Shown here one piece after another: positions 56,427-64,000 of a stretch of 64,000 bases of DNA. This DNA comes from Hemileia vastatrix (lineage: Eukaryota > Basidiomycota > Pucciniomycetes > Pucciniales > Zaghouaniaceae): contig JASXTE010000011.1 of the NCBI GenBank assembly GCA_030280995.1, positions 124,001 through 188,000 on the forward strand. Direction: 5' to 3'. The position numbers and the translations under genes are program-made. The notes below the pieces were generated by a model. That model did no database searches. It saw nothing but the letters and a program-made list of their open reading frames with translations, and was not told the origin of the DNA. Every line of letters starts with the position of its first letter. Position 1 is the first letter of the stretch.

Positions 56427-58178
56427 ATGAATACAACTTGAACATTTAATGAAGCATAGGTAATAATACTTTGAACAAATCTTGAGATATGAAGAATGAG
56501 ATTTTTTTATAGAAATTTTAATACAGTGCAGACCACACTCAAATTAATCTGAAAAATACATATTTTAAACTATTTAAGCAGTTTCTTTGCAATTTTTTAA
56601 AAAAAGAACACCAATGTATAGTTCTGGAAAGATACCATCTGACATTATTATATAAGTTTATTTGACCAGAAATACATGGAGAAACTACAATTTGAAATAT
56701 GTCAATTTGTTCATGAAAGTTTATTTTGTGCATTTCTTTATTTATTGTATTATTTTCAAGAATTGAAAAAATTATATACTTATTTTATGACTAGATAATA
56801 TTGAATATTATAAATCATTAAAATATCTAAAGAAGGTGCAAAAATCTTAAAAATGATGTTACAAAGAATTTACTTAGACATATAATTTTCAAATTCAATT
56901 GAAATACTATATTTCACTATTAAATAAAAAAATTCATACTAATATTTATTAAAATTAATTTCACCTCTTCTTCAAAATTTTCAAAATATTAAAATGTAGA
57001 TTTTTATTTGATTTAAGTATATGAAGAGAATAACAGTATAGGAGTTGTGGATTTTTAGGATTCAAGGAATTTCTGTGCCCACTCTTTGTAACATATTTTA
57101 TATATTTTATATTTTTTGTAAATTTATTTTGTATTAATATCTTCTTTTATTCTCTTTTTTACTCCCTCTCAAGAATACCCCACTCTTTTCCCTTTGAAAT
57201 ATTTCTTTATCATCACCTCATCTTTCTCCCCAGCCTTTTCACTCCCTTCATCATCATTTTAAACCCCCATCCACATTTTCCTCTCCCTCTCCACGCTTCT
57301 CTACCCCTCTCCACTCAACTCCTTCCAGTTCACTTACCTTCCCATTTCTCCCTAGCACTTTATTTTTATATACAGAAATAGGGACTGAGTTGAAAGGGAG
57401 GAAATAGGGGTTCAAGGATTGTGGAGGTAAGGTAAAGGGGAGTAATTGGGCTACAAGGGTTGGGGAGGCTGGAGAGAGGGGTGAGGAAGGGTATATGGGG
57501 TAGCCAAAAGGTTGGGAAAGAGTTGGAAGGGAAGATTAAGGGTTCCAAGGCGTTTTGAACAAAGAAAAGGGTCAGGGAGAGATTGGGAGGGGTGAAATGG
57601 GGATCAAAAGAGGATGGCATACAATGGGTCTGGGAGGATAGTGAAAGGGGTGGGGAGGGAAGACAAGCATGTGTTGATATAATTGACAGGGATGGGGATT
57701 GGTGCAAACAGAGTGTGAAAATCGGAGGATGAACTCTCTTCTTTGGGCAAAGAACAGAGTTCACTTCCATAAATTATTAGCTGAAACATAGTTTTCAATT
57801 CTGTAAAAACAGTTGTAGGTAATAGAAAAAGTCACTGATTTTTTTTATATGTAATCTGAAAGTTTTTAATAAAATTATTGTATTTAAGAATTGTGATATT
57901 GTCAATTGATTTTTATTGATCAACTTAATTTAATAAAGTATTATTTAAATAAGTTGCTTCAAAAAATACTGTGCATTGAGTAGACTCATGGAACAATTTT
58001 TTCTGGCTTCCATTCAGTTATCCTCACACTTTCACTATGTTTTCAATATAGATCCATTATTATTTGTGTGATACTTCAAGTAAAAGTTCAGTATTACTTC
58101 AGTCTGAGTTCCATCTGATTTCCATCTGACTTCAAGTTGAGAACTTGCTAGCAAGTCCCCCCCAAATATTGTTTGGTG
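56427..58178. other. Own sequence of the CACCA-ended element, right part
   Basis: No supported gene. A pyrimidine-rich block (57130-57360) switches to a purine-rich block (57365-57770) on the plus strand, giving diverged inverted symmetry around 57365. The last 120 bp (58060-58178) match the MITE right half (AAGTTCAGTATTACTTCAGT, GAGTTCCATCTGA). Confidence 0.6.
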
Positions 58179-58181
58179 ATT

Positions 58182-58471
58182 GAATATGAGGTTTATGCAT
58201 ACATATAAGCTTATGTATTTCTATAATTACTTAATATCACTTAAGATAAGTATATTATGACTCCATCAACACCTTAATAAGTATTATAGGGCTATGGATA
58301 GGCTATTTAGACTACTATAAGTCATATAATAGTGTAATAATTATATATATAAGCATTATAACCATATATATAAGTATTATAACCTTTATTTTAACTTATA
58401 GGCTCAATGTAATTAAGTTTATCTTATTTTAAACATAAGAATTACTCAGTCCTGTGATACCTAGGCTGACA
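58182..58471 (-). repeat. gypsy B 5' LTR, proximal piece
   Basis: Minus strand begins TGTCAGCCTAGGTATCACAG at 58471 and runs to 58182, matching the first part of the gypsy C LTR. It continues at 22115 on the far side of the 36-kb insertion. To the right, 58472 onward is the Harbinger-2 gene in which gypsy B inserted. Confidence 0.88.
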
Positions 58472-59149
58472 AAAACCAGTGGAAGATGAAAGAGTCTTAG
58501 CCTTCTTGTATCTGGCTCAATAGTGCTTGAATCATTCAGACATCTGTTTAGGCAAAAGATCAATTCTTCCCTTTGTCTTATTTTGTAATTCATTGGCCAT
58601 TAGAAGATATCTATTGACTTTTGATGCAGGGGTCCATTCTACTTTAGTTGCATTCTCAGTACCAAAACAAGAATCATAATTAGTTTTAGTTTTCAGCCAG
58701 TTGATAAGTATGAGATGATCATCTTTTTTTAGTTGAATGGTCTTTGATTTCTCAGCTGAGCAGGGGAAAAAGGGAGCAATGGGATTTGAAGAGCAACTAG
58801 GGGAAGGCTGCCTTTGAGAAGATCTATGATGACAAGGCATGTCAAGATATTTGAAGATGAAAAGGAGAAGAAACAAACAGATGAGATGGGAAGGGGTTCT
58901 GAGCACATAGAATGAATAGACAGGATGGGAGTGCACAGCAAGGCAGGAAGCCTGAGATATCCAGAAAGTTGTCCAAGATGTGGTTATGAAAAATTGAGGA
59001 TATAAATGTCAGATAGAGGTGAACATTGACATGTTAAAGGTCTAATAACCAAATTATTAGCAAAAATAATTGCAGAAGATAATTGGGGTATAATGATTTT
59101 TACCCACAATTAATTTAATTGTGGATTGGTCAACATTGATATACCCTAC
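58472..59149 (-). mobile_element. Harbinger-2, terminal fragment with Myb-like pseudogene
   Basis: Terminus at 59149 reads (minus) AGTAGGGTATATCAATGTTG, matching Harbinger-1; AAT (59150-59152) may be its target duplication. The Myb-like gene starts at ATG 58840-58838 (MPCHHRSSQRQPSPSCSS) and encodes KKDDHLILINWLKTKTNYDS to LLPKQMSE. A TGA at 58532-58534 sits where FKHYQ should follow an Arg. The gene is interrupted after SSTGF by gypsy B at 58471. The rest of the element should lie left of gypsy B but is not seen, since gypsy B is truncated near 15975. Confidence 0.82.
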
Positions 59150-59152
59150 TAA

Positions 59153-59716
59153 TTGAATTTTTAGTCAATGAGTTGATTATCTGGCACCCACTGTATCTTT
59201 TTTCAAAATAAATAAAGAACAGACCCTACAGGTGAGGTCATCACCTGAAGAAACACATTGAGTTACTTTTTTATCATCATAAAACAGTTTGATACCCGCT
59301 GAGTCGATATGACTGTTTAAGATGAATGGATTTTATTTCATAATTCATACATTCAAAAAATTATCTAACAATTACAAATTTATGAAGACTATATTCTATT
59401 TATTCTTTTAAATCCAGTGCCAAGTAAAAGTATAATGCCTCTACCCATCTAGAAAGCAATGAAATTGGTAAATAAGAGTTAATCAGATAATCCCTTATTA
59501 TTATTTTTATTAATTTATTTTAAATATCCATACAAGGTGATGATGAAGATATTTCATGAAAAAGGGTTTTTGAGCGAAACCAATTGTGGAGAGCACTCGA
59601 GAGAAATGTACAGTTAAATGAGAGGCAATAGAACAAAATATAAGGAATGGGCAGGGCTTCATGAAAATAATAGCGAATTAGATATATATATATATGAAAG
59701 ATAACAAGGAACATAG
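59153..59716. other. Spacer, no gene seen
   Basis: AT-rich DNA between Harbinger-2 and the gene at 59717. A (TA)n run lies near 59679-59692. No feature supported. Confidence 0.45.
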
Positions 59717-60677
59717 CTAAGTGATTACATCGAACAAGAGCTGTATTGCCTTATTGATTTCTTGCTGAGTCCCTTCACACCAAAAATAGTATGGGAATTC
59801 CTTCGGGTCTATATTCTTGAGTATCTGGCAATGAGAACGACTATTTGCAACAATATAGATCATTTTAGTATAGTTTTCGGCTTTTAAAATCTGAGAATAA
59901 GCAGAGATCATCAGATATAAAATTATGAAAATTGATCGATATGTAGATATATATGGGCACTCTTCTCCTCTTAGATATACAAATAGTGAAAGTATAGTAT
60001 CTTACATTTACGACTGATGGTTTAAGATTGATTTTAACGTCAAATTTATTTTCTTTTCCAACAAGTGGAGGTTGAGAAGCTTTGGGTGATTGATCTTTGG
60101 TGTTGGGATTATTCAGAATATTAACAGGTTGAGAACAGCTGGGTATAACATTTGAATTTGGGCTGGATGAATTGGGCTGTTGAGCAATGCTAGACGGTTG
60201 GACGGCTGGAGATTGCACCTTTTTGTTTTGGGAAATTGATTGAAGTGATGGATCAAGATGGTGAGTATAAGAATGAGCTGTCAAAGGTGATAGAGTTGAT
60301 GGAAGAGGGGCATGAGAAATTAAGAGTTGTTCAGTTTGAGAGATGGGGTTGCTGATAGGAACTGAATTAGGAGAAGATTGAGAAGAAGAGGATATAACAG
60401 GAACAGCAGGAGGAATATCGGGTAGATATCTGACTCTACGTGGGAAGCGGACAGCTAGTTCAGGATGAACAAAATCAAGAGTGTAGTCCAGCGAGAAGGA
60501 GAAGCCCACTTCATAAAAGGGAGATAACGAAGAAATGCAAGCGAGCTGAGAAAGGGAAGAAGTAGAAGGAGAATTAGTATGACTAATCGAAGATGTAATT
60601 GATTTTGGGCGTGATTTGGGAGTTATGTTGAGAATTGATTTGGAAGCTGACTGCCTTGACTTATGAGTTGTTGGCAT
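59717..60677 (-). CDS. Hypothetical Ser/Pro-rich protein, two exons (about 281 aa)
   Basis: Start chosen at the first in-frame ATG, 60677-60675 (MPTTHKSRQSASK). The frame stays open upstream to a TAG at 60731-60729, so an upstream exon is possible. Exon 1 ends at 60006; the intron is 60005-59891 (GTAAGA...TTCTCAG, 115 nt, phase 0); exon 2 is 59890-59717. The N-terminal half has FYEVGFSFSLDYTLDFVHPE and VRFPRRVRYLPDIPP, then a Ser/Pro/Gln-rich linker. Exon 2 is compact: YTKMIYIVANSRSHCQIL...YYFWCEGTQQEINKAIQLLF, whose final helix pattern faintly recalls a KH-type fold (weak). No stops and clean splicing suggest an ordinary host gene rather than a transposon gene. Function unknown. Confidence 0.6.
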
Positions 60678-61096
60678 GACTTTCTCGTTGGGGGTGGGTG
60701 GTGGCCACAAAGATTTGAGGGATGAAGTCTATATCATATCGCATACGCCGGTTTCGTCCCAATTAATAATGAATACTCCTTTTCTCATCCTAACTAGTGG
60801 CTCGTCTGATTTTACAATAAATTTCTCAATGGAGCTGGCGATTGAGACATGGTAAGCTCTTTAGATTCAAAATATTATCCATACAAATTGACAATTTCAT
60901 GAGTCCCAAACAAATATACATACATGCATACATACATACACTCTGACAAAACTTGAATTTTCACCATCTAACAGCTCCTTTGAGATGAAAAGAATGTGAA
61001 ACAAAAGGAAAAAAAAAATGCAAAAATTATTTGACAAGAGAAACTCTGTTTTCCTAAAATTGTTTCAAGAAAAAACATTCTTGCACAAGGCGGCAG
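60678..61096. other. Region between the hypothetical gene and the copia LTR
   Basis: Contains a CATA microsatellite (ACATACATGCATACATACAT, around 60918-60940) and an A-rich stretch near 61000. On the minus strand a short Ser/Glu/Lys frame (60732-60830) could be an exon or 5' UTR of the hypothetical gene, but no splice solution keeps phase. Confidence 0.4.
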
Positions 61097-61332
61097 GGGC
61101 CTGTTCTTAAATTTGAGTAAAATTAGTCGCAGCATAGCGATAATGCTTCCGTGAAGCTTGCATTAGGGATTTGTCTTTGACTGAGTTGGGCGCAGAACTT
61201 TCACTACGCACCAAGTAATTGTTATGTGCTTAGGCACCTTATGTACATAGTCATTTGAGATATAGACTGTAGTCGCGGCGTCCCCTGTTCTCCGGTTCTT
61301 TCCGGAGTTCTACAGGCTGACACCGTGCTACA
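61097..61332 (+). repeat. Probable 5' LTR of a Ty1/copia element
   Basis: The right boundary is well supported: it ends GTGCTACA, followed directly by a copia-type primer site. The left boundary (TGTTCTTAAATT at 61097) is a guess based on TG and the start of a GC-richer segment. The LTR partner is outside the window. Confidence 0.5.
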
Positions 61333-61342
61333 GGTTATGGGC
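61333..61342 (+). other. Copia primer binding site (internal initiator-tRNA type)
   Basis: GGTTATGGGC is complementary to the anticodon stem-loop of initiator tRNA-Met (GCCCAUAACC), the priming mode known from Drosophila copia. It lies immediately 3' of the LTR and about 90 bp before gag. Confidence 0.7.
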
Positions 61343-61432
61343 TGTACTCGCGGGCACTGAAACGTTAGCCGTAAAAAACTCCACAACGTTAGCAACACTA
61401 GGAACGTTTAGTAGCCGAAAGACCCCCAGCAA

Positions 61433-63046
61433 ATGTCAGAAAAAGACGCACCTACCCCTTCTGCTGGTAAAATTAAATCTACCCAAATATCTTGCTCCAT
61501 CTCCAATCGCGAATTAAGGAGCATTGGCATTGATCCATTGAACACCCCAGACTTATCATCCTCTACATCACGGAATACACACGCCAAAAAATCTATCTTA
61601 CCCCCACCTCCATCATCCTCACTACCCGAGCCTATTCCCTACCCCCCTACCTCACCCTTGCTACCCCACAAGTGTAGCGAGGACCTCCCCCTGCCCTCCC
61701 CATCCTCTCACTCAACCTCGCTACCCCTAAAGTGTAGCGAGGCCTCTCCCCTTACCTCACCTCCCAATCCCAATAGCACCTTTCCCCCTACCTCCCCTCC
61801 CTCACCCTCGCAACCCCTAGACCATACTCCTAAGGTCTATCTCCCACCTACTCCCCCTACCTCTTCCTTGCTACCCCTAGAGCCTAGCAAGGCTGTTCCC
61901 CTAAACCCCTCCCCCTCTCATTCAAAGGAATTAAAGCCTAGCGAGGCTTCTGCCACTGCCAATAAAACCACCCCCTCCCCTAAATTTGCTACAACCAATA
62001 AAGCCACCACCTCCCCTAAATTAAATACCCCTATTGACGAAATAACCCGTGCAATAGGGGAACTAAATTTAGGGAACTTGCCAACTCCCTCTGCCAAAAA
62101 AATGGCATCTACTAATTCACAATTGTTGCCTGCACAGGGCCGTTCCGTTTCCCCTTTCCGCCGCCCTGTTCCTCCTCATCTTGCACAACCCATAGGAATG
62201 ATTGAGCGACAAAGGACATTAAAAAATGTAATTGATTTCACCAAGTCCATTCCCTGCCTTGAAACATCAGGTAGCAACTTCTCTGAGTGGCACAGCAATG
62301 TCATGGCACTTATCAAAGATTTTGTTGGCACGAGAGCTTACGCAATGAATGATGAACCTGGTCCTGATGATTTTGAAGACAGAGTTACACATCTTATTCT
62401 TGTTCACTCAATCTCTAGTAATCTACACCATGTAATTCCAACAGATTGGAAAGCACATCAGACCTATCTCCACATTTCCAACAAATTCACTAGATCCAAT
62501 CATACATTAATCATGATGGCTATCAGTAATTTCATCAATTTAAAACAAACTCAGTTTACGTCACATGCTGAATATTTAGAGGCTTTCAACAAATACTTTG
62601 ATACCATTGAACAGAAAGTCTTCAAAGCTCTTATGTCCCATGCCTTACTACCTTCATCACTCAAAGATCTATACGTTGACCTATGTGTTGCCCTCAATAA
62701 TTGCCCTGATTTGAAATCCGTTACTTTTGAAGATTTTTGCCAACTCATGCCAACTCTCTCCCAAAACAGAGTTGATCTAGAAGGAATTTTATCACCTGCT
62801 GCTACCCTTACTGTTGAACCATCTTTTCATGCCGCCACTCAACCTCAGAGGAGGACTGACTCTTACAGGCCTCCTGGTGCACATCCTAATTGTCATGAAT
62901 GCCACTCCACCACTCATGTTGTAGCACACTGCCCATATAATCCTCATTCCTCAAATTTCTCAGTCAAACTATACATTATGCGGGAACGTGCTACTGCTTT
63001 TGCTTCTGATCCTAATGCAAGGAGCAAGAAAGTCTCCATTCCATAA
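61433..63046 (+). CDS. Ty1/copia gag (537 aa)
   Basis: ATG 61433 (MSEKDAPTPSAGK). The first about 200 residues are Pro/Ser-rich with repeated KCSE/SPPSPS units, from a low-complexity DNA repeat. A Gag polyprotein domain (UBN2-like) follows: FSEWHSNVMALIKDFVG, HLILVHSISSNLHHVIP, FINLKQTQFTSHAEYLEAF. The zinc knuckle CHECHSTTHVVAHC is at about residues 485-498. A TAA at 63044-63046 ends it, but the same frame continues without a gap into the protease, so this stop may be a mutation (CAA to TAA) or a regulated gag-pol stop. Confidence 0.85.
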   Translation: MSEKDAPTPSAGKIKSTQISCSISNRELRSIGIDPLNTPDLSSSTSRNTHAKKSILPPPPSSSLPEPIPYPPTSPLLPHKCSEDLPLPSPSSHSTSLPLKCSEASPLTSPPNPNSTFPPTSPPSPSQPLDHTPKVYLPPTPPTSSLLPLEPSKAVPLNPSPSHSKELKPSEASATANKTTPSPKFATTNKATTSPKLNTPIDEITRAIGELNLGNLPTPSAKKMASTNSQLLPAQGRSVSPFRRPVPPHLAQPIGMIERQRTLKNVIDFTKSIPCLETSGSNFSEWHSNVMALIKDFVGTRAYAMNDEPGPDDFEDRVTHLILVHSISSNLHHVIPTDWKAHQTYLHISNKFTRSNHTLIMMAISNFINLKQTQFTSHAEYLEAFNKYFDTIEQKVFKALMSHALLPSSLKDLYVDLCVALNNCPDLKSVTFEDFCQLMPTLSQNRVDLEGILSPAATLTVEPSFHAATQPQRRTDSYRPPGAHPNCHECHSTTHVVAHCPYNPHSSNFSVKLYIMRERATAFASDPNARSKKVSIP

Positions 63047-64000
63047 AAACGCCCTCAACGTGGTCCTATTTGTGCCAGAGATGTTCAAATTGAAGCTAAT
63101 GAAATCACTATCTTTGAACAAAACATTGAGGCACTATATGAAATGGTTGAACAAATTTATCTCAATAGTGCTGAATGGCCTCCTGATGCAGTTGCTGATA
63201 AGTATGCTATCTTGGACAGTGGAGCAACTCACCATGTCACTGGCAATGTGAGCCTTCTAAGCAATTTCAAACTTCTTGAGAAGCAGATTCCAGTCAAAGT
63301 GGCCACTAACTGTCCTTCTTCCTTCATAACTGGCATAGGAGATTTAAAAATTAAAGGGGATGGTAAAATAGTCACTATTACCAATGTCTTCTATTGTCCA
63401 GATGTTAGGACTACTCTTGTTTCTTTATTTGATTTAGTGAACTGTGGTTTCTGTTTTGGTTTGTGTTCTGAAAATAAAAATTTGGGGATTTATATGAAAG
63501 AGGACTTGATTATGACTGGACAGGTAGAGAATACCAGAAGAAGATGGGTCTTGGATGTAATTAGTGTTAGTACTTGCAATCCAAATGATGCTCCTTCTTA
63601 TTGATATTCCTTGCACCCTTTGTTATTGTGCACTGTTAAGAAGAATCATCATATCAATCATCCACCTGCCGCCAAAGGTTCCCTCATGGATTGGCATAGA
63701 AGGCTAGGACATGTCAGCGTTGAAACCATCAGAAAAATAATCAATGCTGGTATGGGCACTGGATTACCATTATCTATGCCTGCAGGTAAGATTGACTGTG
63801 AAGATTGTTTAATTGCGAAGAGAACCAGGAAACCATCATCCACTCGTGAATCAAAACCAGAATCCTTAATGAGTTTAATTATTGGAGATCTTGTAGGTCC
63901 TATGGATCCCACTATTCATGGTGCCAGATGGGCAGCAATGTTCAGAGAAAACTCAACTTCATATGGTGAGGTATTTTTACTGAATGCCAAATCTGAGGCA
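63047..64000 (+). pseudogene. Ty1/copia pol: protease and start of integrase, cut by the window end
   Basis: Same frame as gag. The protease active site is YAILDSGATHHVTG (about 63203-63244), with FITGIGDLKIKGDG downstream. After a TGA at 63602-63604 the frame continues HPLLLCTVKKNHHINH, then the GAG-pre-integrase zinc domain (DWHRRLGHVSVETIRKII...CEDCLIAK) and the first integrase residues (IIGDLVGPMDPTIHG). Domain order (protease before integrase) places it in Ty1/copia. Reverse transcriptase and the 3' LTR lie beyond the window. Confidence 0.85.

Larger units (their letters stand above)
22116..58178. mobile_element. Non-autonomous CACCA-ended element (MITE-related), split by Harbinger-1
   Basis: Left end CACCATGCAATATGTTGGGC with TTGCTAGCAAGTCC inside; right end (inverted) CACCAAACAATATTTGGGG with GGACTTGCTAGCAAGTTC. 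Both resemble the termini of the two short MITEs. Target duplication is ATT (22113-22115, 58179-58181), in the middle of the gypsy B LTR. Own sequence is 22116-22244 and 56427-58178, about 1.9 kb in total; everything between is later insertions. No gene was recognised in its own sequence. Confidence 0.8.

Noticed and set aside
57366..57798. Pro/Leu/Ser-rich minus-strand reading frames
   Set aside because: Low-complexity reading of a purine-rich repeat with no domain or splice support.

Overview
The window looks like repeat-rich nuclear DNA of a basidiomycete, most likely a rust fungus (Pucciniales). It is AT-rich, has short GT-AG introns of about 50-120 nt, and is almost entirely transposable elements. 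The clues to rusts are the style of the Ty3/gypsy polyproteins, the basidiomycete-type Tnp2 transposases with their companion proteins, and a Tet-like dioxygenase. The lineage is inferred from remembered family features, not from a search. I saw no bacterial operons, no CRISPR array, and no tRNA or rRNA gene.

Layout. 1-4325 is the degenerate interior of gypsy copy A, running into its 3' LTR (4326-4523). That LTR is interrupted by CACTA-1 (4524-12945; TIRs of about 320 bp, TGA duplication), a two-gene DNA transposon. It carries a spliced companion gene (+) and a Tnp2 transposase gene (-), with a 351-bp tandem duplication and a 261-bp MITE between them. 12946-15974 is poorly classified sequence holding a second MITE and a 335-bp tandem duplication.

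From 15975 to 59149 there is a six-level nest, reconstructed from target-site duplications and split copies. Harbinger-2 (right end 59149) was entered by gypsy B (minus strand, 15975-22115 plus 58179-58471). The 5' LTR of gypsy B was entered by a non-autonomous CACCA-ended element (22116-58178, ATT duplication). That element was entered by Harbinger-1 (22248-56423, AAT duplication). Harbinger-1 holds a solo LTR (22362-23498) and gypsy C (29741-55560), which cuts the Harbinger transposase gene in two. The 5' LTR of gypsy C is in turn split by CACTA-2 (30213-47206, TAA duplication).

CACTA-2 is the most notable object. It is a 17-kb element with five genes: two paralogues of the CACTA-1 companion protein, an unidentified Ser/Pro-rich gene, a SNF2/Rad5-type helicase with introns, and a Tnp2 transposase. 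Genes on the left are on the minus strand and genes on the right on the plus strand. Between them lies an array of eleven 34-bp palindromes. Harbinger-1 carries the usual Myb-like protein and transposase, plus a Tet/JBP-like 2-oxoglutarate dioxygenase pseudogene. Two chromatin/DNA-modification genes are therefore riding on transposons here.

Most element genes are broken. Many stops are TGA where Arg (CGA) is expected, usually preceded by T, and the palindromes vary mainly by TCG to TTG changes. Both fit CpG (TCG) hypermutation of repeats. The right end holds one plausible ordinary gene (59717-60677, minus, two exons) and the 5' part of a Ty1/copia element (from about 61.1 kb to the window edge), with a copia-type internal-tRNA primer site.
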